Shown: positions 18,637 through 26,170 of the stretch, piece by piece
Layout: each line of letters opens with the position of its first letter
Position numbering within the stretch: the stretch's first letter is position 1
DNA from: a virus
Strand: one strand, 5' to 3'
IMG/VR virus record: IMGVR_UViG_3300047499_000113
Span: 124,001-188,000 of that record
DNA: 64,000 nt
Notes under the pieces: generated by a model
The model's database searches: none
Seen by the model: the letters and a program-made list of their open reading frames with translations, nothing else
Told to the model about the DNA's origin: nothing
Program-made: the position numbers and the translations under genes

Positions 18637-19317
18637 GATCTTGCTCGGCTCCTTCGCATCCTCGATGAGACTATCGAGGTATGGAAGAACGTCCTTGTTG
18701 GGCGCGAGCTTGAAGGGACCGAGCCACTTCACCTCGGCATCGTCGAGCTTCTGGATCGACTCGTCCAGATTCAGAGGGTCGACCTTCGAAATGTCGAGGA
18801 ATCCGACCTCCGTAGGGTCGGCGAGCCGCTGCCGTTCCGGCAGGAACATATTTTCGGGACCGCTCGTGAAATGGATGGCCCGGAAGACGAACGTCCAGCG
18901 AGTATTCTTCGGCACCGGATAACCAGTGCGCATCTGGAATGCAACGCTGTGGCGCGAGATCGACTTGTCGAAATCGGGCATCAGCGCGAACGCGTAGCGC
19001 TTGTTCTTCTGCCGCAGGTGAAAGTGGAACCACTCGGTGGGCTTACCCTCGGCCCACATTTTGAGGTGCTCGACGATGTTGTCCGCATCCTTCATCAGGA
19101 AGACGGGTCGCATCTCGTAGTCGGTGTCCGACTTGACGTTGTGCTTGAACCAGAGACAAGCCTCGGCGGCTCCGCTCGGAAGCTGATCGAGGCCCTCCAT
19201 CAGCTCCGCGGTCCGCTCGGGCGGGATGAGCTGCATTGGGTCTCCCACCAGCAAGGGAACGTAGCTGATGAGGACGATGGACATCCCGGGCGACTTCTCG
19301 TCCTTGGGCTTACTCAC
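18622..19317 (-). CDS. Hypothetical protein
   Basis: 231 residues, start GTG. Visible segments are SIVLISYVPLLVGDPMQLIP, EWFHFHLRQKNKRYAFALMP, RWTFVFRAIHFTSGPENMF and a helical end. No signal peptide; single-domain alpha/beta composition. It lies directly downstream of the VWA gene on the same strand and its end overlaps the convergent GT51 gene by 15 bases. The start has TACTTT 5 bases upstream and the same 11-base sequence precedes the KptA gene start. I do not recognise a family. Confidence 0.75.
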   Translation of the reverse strand: MSKPKDEKSPGMSIVLISYVPLLVGDPMQLIPPERTAELMEGLDQLPSGAAEACLWFKHNVKSDTDYEMRPVFLMKDADNIVEHLKMWAEGKPTEWFHFHLRQKNKRYAFALMPDFDKSISRHSVAFQMRTGYPVPKNTRWTFVFRAIHFTSGPENMFLPERQRLADPTEVGFLDISKVDPLNLDESIQKLDDAEVKWLGPFKLAPNKDVLPYLDSLIEDAKEPSKISFKR

Positions 19318-19322
19318 CGCGG

Positions 19323-19328
19323 AAAGTA
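19323..19328 (-). promoter_or_regulatory. -10-like TACTTT, leaderless start
   Basis: TACTTT is 5 bases before the GTG at 19317 on the minus strand. The block GCGTACTTTCCGC is identical to the one in front of the KptA gene at 25789. Confidence 0.5.
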
Positions 19329-19355
19329 CGCCGCCCGGGATCTGGACTTACGCGG

Positions 19356-20471
19356 TCAGGCCGCTTCTTCGGACTTGTCCCAATCCGGCACCTCGTACAG
19401 GAGCCTCGTGCCGGCGACCAGGGAGCGATTGGCCGAGGTCGACTGAACGAAGACCGCGTACTTCTCGAAACTCACCGGCTTGAGCTTCACGTCCTCCCGG
19501 TCTTCACCCTTGCGCTCGCTCTGCGGAGGAAGCTCGAGCATTTCGCGCACTTTGGCGCCGTTGAAGATGTCGCCCGTGGACTTGTCCATGAGCACGATCT
19601 CCTTGAAGCCCTGAACGGTCTCGGCCTTCGTCAGCTCGTAAAATCCGCGACCCTTGCGGAACTCGACGCCCTGATCGCGGACGAAGTCGGCGATGCCCTG
19701 CTTCTTGTCGACGGGCAGGATTTGGAACCTGCCGGCCGGAACCGCATGCAGCGAGGCGTCGCCGGCGGCGAACGCGGGCTTGCGACCCAGCAAGATCGAG
19801 ATGATCTTGTCCAGGTTGCGGTTCATGCGCTTGTCTTCCTTCAGCTCCTTCTCGAAGCCCTGGAGCTGCTCGTCGCCACCCTGCTTGTAGCAGACGGCCA
19901 TGATGAGGTCGTTGATGGTCGCGAACTGGTCGAGCGTCAGGTAGAATCCGCCAGTCTTCTTGGCGATCTCCTCGTAGAAGCTCTTGGAGTGCTTGCGGCA
20001 GCCCGGCATCGCGTGGACGCCGTAGACGTTGATGCCCGCCTCGAGCAGGAGTCCCAGCTCGTTGCGCCAGTCGATCTTCTTCTTGTTGTCCGGATACGTC
20101 GGTCCGTGCGGGACGTCGTCGCCGATCATCACCAGGACCTTCGACTTGCCCGAGGTCCACTTGAGAGTGCGCGCCTGGTGGAGCACCAGCTCGTAGCACT
20201 CCGGGGAGTCCCCTCCGCCCGTGGGCTCCACCTTGTCGATGAAAGACGTGACCTTCTTCACGTCGTCCGTCAGATCGAGGATCTTGGTGACGTACGAACT
20301 TCCAGCGTCGCAGTAGTCACCGTGAGCGATGACTCCCATCCGGAGCCCTTCGATGTCTCCGAAAAGCCGCTTGGCGGTGTCTTTGCAGTTTCGCCTCACC
20401 TGAGTGAGGCATGGGTACATAGACCCCGTGGTGTCGAACGTCAGGACCACATCGATCGAGGATTTGCCCAT
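19356..20471 (-). CDS. von Willebrand factor A (VWA) domain protein
   Basis: 371 residues from ATG 20471, chosen because GGGAG lies 8 bases upstream. The VWA domain is at about 5-205: DVVLTFDTTGSM carries the MIDAS metal site (D13-T-T-G-S17), EPTGGGDSPE supplies the second metal loop and KVLVMIGDDVPHG the third. VWA domains bind a divalent metal and mediate protein-protein contacts. The C-terminal half (about 215-371) is mixed alpha/beta with no known motif. The protein has no signal peptide, so it acts inside the cell. The Shine-Dalgarno is buried in a hairpin (20478-20498). Partner unknown; the 231-residue gene just downstream is a candidate. Confidence 0.85.
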   Translation of the reverse strand: MGKSSIDVVLTFDTTGSMYPCLTQVRRNCKDTAKRLFGDIEGLRMGVIAHGDYCDAGSSYVTKILDLTDDVKKVTSFIDKVEPTGGGDSPECYELVLHQARTLKWTSGKSKVLVMIGDDVPHGPTYPDNKKKIDWRNELGLLLEAGINVYGVHAMPGCRKHSKSFYEEIAKKTGGFYLTLDQFATINDLIMAVCYKQGGDEQLQGFEKELKEDKRMNRNLDKIISILLGRKPAFAAGDASLHAVPAGRFQILPVDKKQGIADFVRDQGVEFRKGRGFYELTKAETVQGFKEIVLMDKSTGDIFNGAKVREMLELPPQSERKGEDREDVKLKPVSFEKYAVFVQSTSANRSLVAGTRLLYEVPDWDKSEEAA

Positions 20472-20477
20472 GCGGAT

Positions 20478-20498
20478 ACTCCCTTCTTGAAAGGGAGT
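20478..20498 (-). promoter_or_regulatory. Hairpin hiding the Shine-Dalgarno of the VWA gene
   Basis: A perfect 8-bp stem (ACTCCCTT with AAGGGAGT, loop TCAAG) lies between the amidase stop and the VWA start. The 3' arm is the Shine-Dalgarno. It may also act as a terminator for the amidase gene, but it has no T tract. Confidence 0.55.
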
Positions 20499-20519
20499 GT
20501 ACAGGCGCACGGTCGAGAT

Positions 20520-21290
20520 CTACGCATTCGGGGCGGCCTGGGGAGCGATGTAGGCGCTGATATCCACGCCCGAAGAGTGGGCTCCCGTGGCCAGCTGGAT
20601 GGCCGTCGAACGCGCCGTGTCAGGGTCCATGCCCTGCGTCCGAAGGAAAATATAGAGGTTGAGCCAAGCCCCGTCCGCGTGACCGAAGTAGTGGTGCGCG
20701 TAGATCCCCGGCGCCAGGCTATTGCATGGCGCGTACGGACCCATCACTAGGGTGTTGCCGTTCAGGCCGCGAAATGTGAGGGGAATAGTCAGGTTGGACG
20801 CCGGCGTCAGCATCCAGAGTACCAGCTTGAAAACTGACTCTGCTTGCTCCGGTGTAGGGACCAGGTACTTGCCGCCGGCTGCCCAAGGAGCGTTGGTGAT
20901 GATGTCCTTCCACGGACTATTCTTGGGAGCCAAGCTGGGTTCGTAAGGGTTGACAGTCTCTATTCCGACTGACGGGCCATTGTGCTGGCTCCCATGCCAC
21001 AGCTCATCGGTCAGCAAATCCCCGTGCTGGTAGATGGTGCCGTCGTAGTCGGCGATGAAGTGGACACCGAGCCCACGGCCGCCAGGATTCGACGGCGACG
21101 ACGGCATCAGGACTTGTACGGTCTCTTGCCAACTCGACGTAACAGTCTCGTGCACCACCGCTTCGGTCACGGGACCAGTACGTTTCTGGTTGACGAACCT
21201 GTAGACCGAGGGGTCGGTGAAGTTCTTCAGGCGCACACCATCGGGCCCCTCGAGCGCAACCCCGTTGACGATGACACCAGCAGCAACCAT
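20520..21290 (-). CDS. N-acetylmuramoyl-L-alanine amidase (Amidase_2), probable endolysin
   Basis: 256 residues from ATG 21290; a longer reading would run into the divergent gene and is not supported. The Amidase_2/PGRP fold cuts the bond between muramic acid and the stem peptide. AVVHETVTSSW gives zinc ligand H47; GVHFIADYDGTIYQHGDL and LWHGSQHNGPSVGIETVNPY are the classic middle motifs; GIYAHHYFGHADGAW near residue 200 supplies the remaining ligand candidates (H199/H200, D206). The C-terminal 40 residues may be a small helical add-on. No clear signal peptide, so release probably needs a holin, none of which I could identify. It is divergent from the 2H phosphoesterase gene. Confidence 0.85.
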   Translation of the reverse strand: MVAAGVIVNGVALEGPDGVRLKNFTDPSVYRFVNQKRTGPVTEAVVHETVTSSWQETVQVLMPSSPSNPGGRGLGVHFIADYDGTIYQHGDLLTDELWHGSQHNGPSVGIETVNPYEPSLAPKNSPWKDIITNAPWAAGGKYLVPTPEQAESVFKLVLWMLTPASNLTIPLTFRGLNGNTLVMGPYAPCNSLAPGIYAHHYFGHADGAWLNLYIFLRTQGMDPDTARSTAIQLATGAHSSGVDISAYIAPQAAPNA

Positions 21291-21332
21291 CACAGCCAAA
21301 ATGGGTATCGGACCTTTATCACGGGCGGAGAC

Positions 21333-21842
21333 GTGGCGTTCATAGGGATGCGGCTGCCATCGATCGCAGCGACCAATCTTTCGGAGATTCCCGTCCCCGG
21401 CGAAGCGACACCACTGCGTGAAATGCATGTGACGTTGGCTTTCTTGGGAAACCAAGTGCCGATGGAGCAGGTATTCCGGTCCCTCGCGTGCTGCTACCTG
21501 GTTGCGCAGGAGTACGCACCTCTCGAGCTGACTGCAGCACTGTTGATGAGCTTTCCGGCCGACCCGGAAGGGCGAATCCCGGTCATCGCTCGAATAGTGA
21601 CCCCGCAGCTCTTCGACATGAGAGCGCGTTTGGTCCAGTTGCTTGAAATGAATAAGGTGGAGTATTCCAAGCGCCACCCGCAGTACAAACCACATGTGAC
21701 GCTGTCGTACGCGCAGCAGGCAGTGCCACCGCAGAAGATCAAACCGCTACGCTGGCCGGCACAGTGGCTCACAGTGTGGGGCGGCGACGAAGCGGATCAG
21801 CTTTTCTCTGCGGAAATAGAACTCCGCGGGCAGAAACGCTGA
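21333..21842 (+). CDS. 2H phosphoesterase (LigT / 2'-5' RNA ligase-like)
   Basis: 169 residues from GTG 21333 (MAFIGMRLPS), with GGCGGAG just upstream; ATG 21348 is an alternative. The two defining HxT motifs are present: MHVTLAFLG (H32, T34) and PHVTLSYAQ (H121, T123). Family members open 2',3'-cyclic phosphates or cut 2'-5' bonds; relatives include CPDase, which opens ADP-ribose 1'',2''-cyclic phosphate, and the anti-CBASS enzyme Acb1. The substrate cannot be read from the sequence. KptA, which makes that cyclic phosphate, lies 3.4 kb away. Divergent from the amidase gene, spacing 42 bases. Confidence 0.85.
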   Translation: MAFIGMRLPSIAATNLSEIPVPGEATPLREMHVTLAFLGNQVPMEQVFRSLACCYLVAQEYAPLELTAALLMSFPADPEGRIPVIARIVTPQLFDMRARLVQLLEMNKVEYSKRHPQYKPHVTLSYAQQAVPPQKIKPLRWPAQWLTVWGGDEADQLFSAEIELRGQKR

Positions 21843-21854
21843 CGCTCTTATCCC

Positions 21855-22097
21855 GTGTTGTGGCGAATGGCTGCAACAGCCAAACGCTCAGTTGCCAAGA
21901 CGATCGCCTCGATAGAGAGGCAAGGCGGCCTGCTCCTTCCGTGTGGGTGCGTGATAGGCGTGGAACTTGGCGGCATGCGAAGGCTCGTGGAAACCGTTGG
22001 ACCAGAGCCTGTGGTAGAAATCTTCCGCGACATCCAGTGCGCTATCCATCCACGTCGAATTCGCAGACGCGCGAAATCACGTCCGGCTAGTCCGTAA
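21855..22097 (+). CDS. Small hypothetical protein
   Basis: 80 residues from GTG 21855 (or 76 from ATG 21867). Segments: KRSVAKTIASIERQGGLLLP, CGCVIGVELGGMRRLVETVG, then a basic Arg/Lys-rich end. The bases CTCTTATCCC before the GTG are identical to those before the helicase ATG at 28615, which supports this start. It follows the 2H gene by 12 bases. No family recognised. Confidence 0.5.
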   Translation: MLWRMAATAKRSVAKTIASIERQGGLLLPCGCVIGVELGGMRRLVETVGPEPVVEIFRDIQCAIHPRRIRRRAKSRPASP

Positions 22098-22128
22098 GCT
22101 TCAGGCGTGTTGATGTAATGATCTGAAG

Positions 22129-22371
22129 ATGGGCGAGCTGAACGGGTGGACGAAACTCGGCGATAAGGTCGAGGGCAACGGCAAGTGGCGTCTTTTGAGG
22201 CACGGAGGCAAAACCTTCGATACCTTGAAGCCCAAGGGTGAGTGGCCGCCGGAGCAAGCCGAAAAGGCCACGCGCGAGTACCAGAAGCTGGCCGAAAACG
22301 TGAATATCGGCGGCTTGTGGCTTGTGGCTCCAGACGGCACAGTCGCCGCTCTCATCTTCCGCAATCGCTAG
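22129..22371 (+). CDS. Small hypothetical protein
   Basis: 80 residues. The sequence (GNGKWRLLRHGGKTFDTLKP, later GGLWLVAPDGTVAALIFRN) looks like a compact alpha/beta domain with a tryptophan-rich core. It overlaps the end of the convergent gene at 22368 by 4 bases. No Shine-Dalgarno; TAATGA lies 7 bases upstream, a near match to the TANNNT pattern. Function unknown. Confidence 0.65.
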   Translation: MGELNGWTKLGDKVEGNGKWRLLRHGGKTFDTLKPKGEWPPEQAEKATREYQKLAENVNIGGLWLVAPDGTVAALIFRNR

Positions 22372-23081
22372 GCGTTCATCAGGTCTTCGACAAGGAATTC
22401 CTTCCAGGCTCGATGGAAGTCGTCCTCTTCGAGGAGTCCCGGAGGGATGTTCTTTTTGAGGAAAGCGACGAGTTCACCCGTGTACTTCATGCGGTGTTTC
22501 TCGCGGAACGCTTCGATGGCTTTGTCGAGCACGTGCTCGCGCTGAGCCTCCGTCCGAGCGTCGCGCACGGTCAGGTTAATGGAATCCTGCACCTTGTACA
22601 GGACTTCGTTGCTGACCATTTTGTTCAAGATCTCGAACGCCGCTTTCTTGCTCAGAAGCACCTGGATGGACACCTTGGACTTGAACGAGTCGAAGAGTCG
22701 ATCGACAACACCGGACGCGTAGTCTTGGAAGCTCTTGGCCTTGATGCGACCCTTGTGATGCGACGTCTTGATTATCGCGTAGACATGCAGGTCGGCGACG
22801 ATGCGCTTCTCCGAGTTCAAGCGCACGTCGGTCTGAACTGAAGGTGCCACGACCTGAGCGTCCGCAAGCTGACGAGCGAACACCGCAAAGTTGGGCTCGA
22901 GCTGCTCCATGTAAACGATCGATTCCGCGTCTTTGCACAGAGCTGGATAAATAAGCCGGTACGCTGTCTGCATGCGCTTGTCTGCTTGGAGAGCAAGCAC
23001 CTGCACGAGCTGCTGACGGAGATCGACCGCCGCGGCCAGGACATCAATGAACCTCTGGCGAGCGTAATCTAGTGTATGCAC
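22368..23081 (-). CDS. Hypothetical helical protein
   Basis: 237 residues, start GTG at 23081. Almost entirely predicted helix (for example RQQLVQVLALQADKRMQTAY and KAIEAFREKHRMKYTGELV). The start region overlaps the divergent gene that begins at 23076 by 6 bases, so the two start codons are embedded in the same few bases. No metal-binding, transmembrane or enzymatic motif. Family unknown. Confidence 0.75.
   Translation of the reverse strand: MHTLDYARQRFIDVLAAAVDLRQQLVQVLALQADKRMQTAYRLIYPALCKDAESIVYMEQLEPNFAVFARQLADAQVVAPSVQTDVRLNSEKRIVADLHVYAIIKTSHHKGRIKAKSFQDYASGVVDRLFDSFKSKVSIQVLLSKKAAFEILNKMVSNEVLYKVQDSINLTVRDARTEAQREHVLDKAIEAFREKHRMKYTGELVAFLKKNIPPGLLEEDDFHRAWKEFLVEDLMNA
23065..23070 (+). 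promoter_or_regulatory. -10-like TAATCT, leaderless start
   Basis: TAATCT lies 5 bases before the ATG at 23076. There is no Shine-Dalgarno. Confidence 0.45.
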
Positions 23082-23642
23082 GATCTTCCCGAGAAGGAGT
23101 TACGCGAGACCCTACAGCAGCTACGTGATACTGAACAAGTCGTCCGGCTGGCAGTGGACGACGGCCTCGGAGAGAGCATGTTTCCTGGTCTCGTCAGTGC
23201 CATCGAGGGACGCCCAGCATCCGCCAAGGCCATTGCGAACGAGATAGGAACGGATTCTATCTTTCTCGGGATGATGCTCCAGGAGAAGACCAAGGCGCAG
23301 GTGCTCCAGATCGTGCAGCAGACTCTTGCGCGCGGGGAGAAGATCCTCGCTGACAAAGTGAAGCCCGACGACCGCGAAGAGGTCCTCGCCGGCGAGAACT
23401 TTGGCGTGGTGTTCATGCCACCAGAGCTGCTGCGCCAGCTATGGGGCCTCGGAGAGGCGGTTGTGCACTTTCAGGAAGGGAAGAGCGAATCCAAGCGCGT
23501 GGAGCCACGAGCCATCAACGTGATGATGCTCGCCGCGCAGTGGGTTCGCGACGCCAGAACACGTTGGGGACTCCCCGACAGAGTAGAGAAGGTAGAGGTG
23601 GCTCCCCTATTGAAAGAGCCGCCCATGGAGCCGCCGTTCTAG
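23076..23642 (+). CDS. Hypothetical protein
   Basis: 188 residues. Helical N-terminal half (KELRETLQQLRDTEQVVRLA, then MLQEKTKAQVLQIVQQTL), Pro/Glu-rich C-terminus (LLKEPPMEPPF). The 5' end overlaps the divergent 237-residue gene and the 3' end overlaps the convergent gene at 23639 by 4 bases. No family recognised. Confidence 0.7.
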   Translation: MHDLPEKELRETLQQLRDTEQVVRLAVDDGLGESMFPGLVSAIEGRPASAKAIANEIGTDSIFLGMMLQEKTKAQVLQIVQQTLARGEKILADKVKPDDREEVLAGENFGVVFMPPELLRQLWGLGEAVVHFQEGKSESKRVEPRAINVMMLAAQWVRDARTRWGLPDRVEKVEVAPLLKEPPMEPPF

Positions 23643-23953
23643 TGGATCTGCATCCGAATGGGCCGCAGGTTCTGCTTGACCTGGTCCATCTTATCCTCAA
23701 GCAATTCCCGCCGATCAGTCACTTCCTCATGGTGCATAGTCACGAGCTTGAGGATGGTCTCGAGAGCAGAATATGCGCCCTCGAGGAGCTTCACGGCTCG
23801 TTGTGGGTTGTCGCGTGAGGCCGCCTGAGTGAGAAGGTCGAGCTGACGCTTCAACTGCGTAATGATTTCTTCGACTTTGTCCGACTCGATGGGCGTGTCC
23901 TCTTCGGGGTCACCAGCAGCTACACGCGCGGCGATTTGCAGGAACCGGCCCAT
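23639..23953 (-). CDS. Small coiled-coil protein with IAxRVA motif
   Basis: 104 residues. Opens with MGRFLQIAARVAAGDPEED, a clear copy of the short motif shared by several proteins of this phage. The rest is a likely coiled coil (KVEEIITQLKRQLDLLTQAA; EEVTDRRELLEDKMDQVKQN). TAGTAT lies 6 bases before the ATG. A virion-internal or scaffold-associated role is possible because the motif recurs in proteins of the head block. Function unproven. Confidence 0.75.
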   Translation of the reverse strand: MGRFLQIAARVAAGDPEEDTPIESDKVEEIITQLKRQLDLLTQAASRDNPQRAVKLLEGAYSALETILKLVTMHHEEVTDRRELLEDKMDQVKQNLRPIRMQIH

Positions 23954-23959
23954 CGGGGT

Positions 23960-23965
23960 ATACTA
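23960..23965 (-). promoter_or_regulatory. -10-like TAGTAT, leaderless start
   Basis: TAGTAT lies 6 bases before the ATG at 23953 on the minus strand. The overlapping GTATAC is palindromic and could serve the divergent plus-strand gene at 24018 as well. Confidence 0.45.
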
Positions 23966-24017
23966 CTCTTGGACACAAAGGGTCGGAAATACGACCAGGT
24001 GGATAGTATCGAGGGAC

Positions 24018-24287
24018 ATGCGCAAAATCCCCATGCTCAAGTCGGTGCCTCTGGCTCCGAAGGTGTCGGTCGGGGTGCGCCGGCTCGCCGAGGGTTTGTA
24101 CAGGGTCCTTCTCGAGGACCTGACTCAGCGCCAAGCCTCCTACTTCGAAGTTGGAACCCTGCGCGACGGCGCCCTGACAGTCGGCGCCAATCCGCGGGGC
24201 CAAGCGGCAGTCAAGATGCCGGAGTTTCCGGCGGCGATTCAGGAGCTTTCGGACTTCACGACCGTTGACACGGTCATGTCAGAATAG
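24018..24287 (+). CDS. Small hypothetical protein
   Basis: 89 residues from ATG 24018, chosen because GAGGG lies just upstream. Segments: SVGVRRLAEGLYRVLLEDLT, ASYFEVGTLRDGALTVGANP. Compact alpha/beta composition. Its last 14 bases overlap the convergent gene at 24274. No family recognised. Confidence 0.65.
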   Translation: MRKIPMLKSVPLAPKVSVGVRRLAEGLYRVLLEDLTQRQASYFEVGTLRDGALTVGANPRGQAAVKMPEFPAAIQELSDFTTVDTVMSE

Positions 24288-25230
24288 CGATCACTGACTC
24301 GAGATCCGCAGTCACCGCGGCAATGGACGGGCGGGAAGCCTGCTCCACGTTGTTCGCGATGATACGCAGGATGTCGGCCACCGAAGACGGTCCAGCCGAC
24401 AGTTTCGTCTTCTTCGGGTCGAAGGTCATGCCCGTGTCTTTGAGCTGCTGCAGAAGCTCGCCCTTCTTCGAAGCTCGCTCAGCGGGCGACTTGAACATGC
24501 CCTTCGCGAGCATGTCGAGATCCGGCGGACCGAACACGCCGTCGTTCTCGTCGACCATGTGATCGTAGAACGATTCGATGGAGCTGTACGGCCCCGAAAG
24601 GTCCGCCTTCTCTTGCTCGAGCTGCTTCTCGCCCTTCTGGCGAACTTGCTGCTGCTCCTTGTACTTCTGGACCTTCTTCTGCACCGCCTTCGATTTGGAC
24701 TCGAAAGGCGGGTGAGCGACAATGTGCTGGACGAGGTCTTGGACGCCGGCGCCTACGCGTCCGAAGTCCTGCTCCTGCCCAGTGTCCTCGTCCTTGGTCC
24801 AGCTCGGATTGCCCTTCGCATCGAAGTTGATGTCGTAGGTACCGAGGTCGGTCTCCATCGAATACTTGCCCTCGCCAGACGCGCCGGGCAACTTGTGGTA
24901 ATATCCGACCTCAAGGTGGACAGTGTTGGCCTCTCCGGGCTTCGGATTGACGGCAAGGTTTCCCTTGACCAGCAGGCCACCGAGGATGCCGTTGTTGCTC
25001 AGCTCCGAGGGCTTCCCCGGGAAGGAGAAGTTCAGGCCGCTCCAGCCGAAGCCTGCAGACGGGTCTTCTCCGCGAGTGTCCCACTGCCAGTCGATGCCCG
25101 GCACGACTGCATCGACAAGTGGCCTCACGAGGTCTGAAATGGAGACCGCAGTCTCCTTGCTCATGGACACGATCTCGTCGGCCAGGCGCAGACGAGTATA
25201 CGTCGCGGCGAGTTTCTCCCAAACGGGCAT
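24274..25230 (-). CDS. Hypothetical protein with beta core and coiled-coil tail
   Basis: 318 residues. After a helical start, residues about 55-155 are beta-rich (GWSGLNFSFPGKP; VHLEVGYYHKLPGASGEGKY; LGTYDINFDAKGNPSW). A Lys/Gln/Glu coiled coil follows (KVQKYKEQQQVRQKGEKQLE) and the end contains SSVADILRIIANNVEQASRP, a loose copy of the recurrent IAxRVA-type helix. Possibly a virion-associated protein. Family unknown. Confidence 0.75.
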   Translation of the reverse strand: MPVWEKLAATYTRLRLADEIVSMSKETAVSISDLVRPLVDAVVPGIDWQWDTRGEDPSAGFGWSGLNFSFPGKPSELSNNGILGGLLVKGNLAVNPKPGEANTVHLEVGYYHKLPGASGEGKYSMETDLGTYDINFDAKGNPSWTKDEDTGQEQDFGRVGAGVQDLVQHIVAHPPFESKSKAVQKKVQKYKEQQQVRQKGEKQLEQEKADLSGPYSSIESFYDHMVDENDGVFGPPDLDMLAKGMFKSPAERASKKGELLQQLKDTGMTFDPKKTKLSAGPSSVADILRIIANNVEQASRPSIAAVTADLESVIAILT

Positions 25231-25252
25231 ATCCCCGCAGGAGATAAACAGC

Positions 25253-25789
25253 CTAGGTCAGGTCGACGAGCTGGAAGTACCGAGACGGAACGTGGTCGGT
25301 GAGCCAGACTCCGTTGGTCGACAGGAAGAACTTGTAGCCGTCACGGAACATCTGGTCTGTCCAAATCTCGAGAACTATCGGGTTGCGACGACGCCGAGCC
25401 ACGATGAGGGCAGTCTTCACGTCCGGAGACATGTGGACGTGGTGACGCTGCATCTTCTTCAGGCCCTCTTGCTCGAGAACATCGAGGATGTCCTTCGACG
25501 TGCCGTGATACAGGCAATCCGGTGGTTCCTTCTCTTCGTACTCGAGGTCGACTTCCACCGAATGACCCTGGCAGGCACGAATGCGAGTCTTGTCCTCGTT
25601 GAATTCGAACCGCTTCTTGTTGTTGTCGCGAACGACCGCCTCGAGGTCGTCCATTGACCATTTCATCGCCGGCAGGAGCGCAGCGACTTCGACCCATCCA
25701 GCCGAATCGAGCGTGAGGCCGACGCTCTCGGGCTGATGGCGGAGCACCAGGCTCAGATGCTTGCTCTTGTGGACGAGAGGGTCTTTCAT
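25253..25789 (-). CDS. kptA: RNA 2'-phosphotransferase (KptA/Tpt1 family)
   Basis: 178 residues, the normal family length. Tpt1/KptA uses NAD+ to remove an internal RNA 2'-phosphate, releasing nicotinamide and ADP-ribose 1'',2''-cyclic phosphate. The signature blocks are intact: SKHLSLVLRHQPESVGL (R17-H18), GWVEVAALL, NKKRFEF, TRIRACQGHSVEV (R71), LYHGTSKDI, QRHHVHMSPDVKTA and NGVWLTDHVP, so the catalytic Arg-His-Arg-Arg set looks complete. In fungi it finishes tRNA splicing; bacterial and phage roles are unclear. TACTTT lies 5 bases before the ATG and no Shine-Dalgarno is seen. Divergent from the 107-residue gene. Confidence 0.95.
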   Translation of the reverse strand: MKDPLVHKSKHLSLVLRHQPESVGLTLDSAGWVEVAALLPAMKWSMDDLEAVVRDNNKKRFEFNEDKTRIRACQGHSVEVDLEYEEKEPPDCLYHGTSKDILDVLEQEGLKKMQRHHVHMSPDVKTALIVARRRRNPIVLEIWTDQMFRDGYKFFLSTNGVWLTDHVPSRYFQLVDLT

Positions 25790-25794
25790 GGCGG

Positions 25795-25800
25795 AAAGTA
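25795..25800 (-). promoter_or_regulatory. -10-like TACTTT, leaderless start of kptA
   Basis: TACTTT lies 5 bases before the ATG at 25789. The block GCGTACTTTCCGC is shared with the start at 19317. Confidence 0.5.
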
Positions 25801-25814
25801 CGCTCGAGCCGTTG

Positions 25815-25820
25815 TACCGT
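25815..25820 (+). promoter_or_regulatory. -10-like TACCGT, leaderless start
   Basis: TACCGT lies 5 bases before the ATG at 25826, facing away from the kptA element only 15 bases away. Confidence 0.4.
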
Positions 25821-25825
25821 CGCGA

Positions 25826-26149
25826 ATGACTCTCCCGCGCAAAGGCAGCCGCAGTGTCGCCGTCGATGGGCGCATGTTCCGTTGGATGCTATCGGACCCT
25901 CGTAAACGTGAGGTCGAGGGAGATCCGATGCGGACCCGATGCCTTGCCACTCTCACCGTCCAAGAAGACGTGGAGGAGCCGGGTCATGTCTTGCAGCACG
26001 AACTTTCCTGGCTCGAGCACAACTCGGTCACACCCGAAGTCGTCAGGACCGTTGTCCGGCGCGCGATGGATGCTGGTTGGAATCCGTCCTCCAAGAGCGC
26101 TTTCCGCCTCAACAATCAGCGCGTCATCGTCGAAAACATCATGACGTGA
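25826..26149 (+). CDS. Conserved hypothetical protein (bacterial type)
   Basis: 107 residues from ATG 25826. The opening LPRKGSRSVAVDGRMFRW followed by a mid-section with CLATLTVQEDV and the ending TPEVVRTVVRRAMDAGWNPS match a small bacterial family I remember only by its pattern ('gsR.i.vDG..yRWrv ... vtP..Vr..I..Al..GW.P'); no function is known to me. It looks like a gene acquired from a bacterial genome. Followed after 21 bases by the 227-residue gene on the same strand. Confidence 0.75.
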   Translation: MTLPRKGSRSVAVDGRMFRWMLSDPRKREVEGDPMRTRCLATLTVQEDVEEPGHVLQHELSWLEHNSVTPEVVRTVVRRAMDAGWNPSSKSAFRLNNQRVIVENIMT

Positions 26150-26170
26150 GTTTTTGTCCCGCATCTCTGT

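Noticed and set aside
20982-21332. A longer 2H phosphoesterase starting at 20982.
   Set aside because: The extra N-terminus overlaps the amidase gene and has no family similarity; GTG 21333 fits the family start.
21291-21695. An upstream extension of the amidase gene to 21695.
   Set aside because: It would run through the 2H phosphoesterase gene, has no amidase-like sequence and no Shine-Dalgarno; ATG 21290 gives a full domain.
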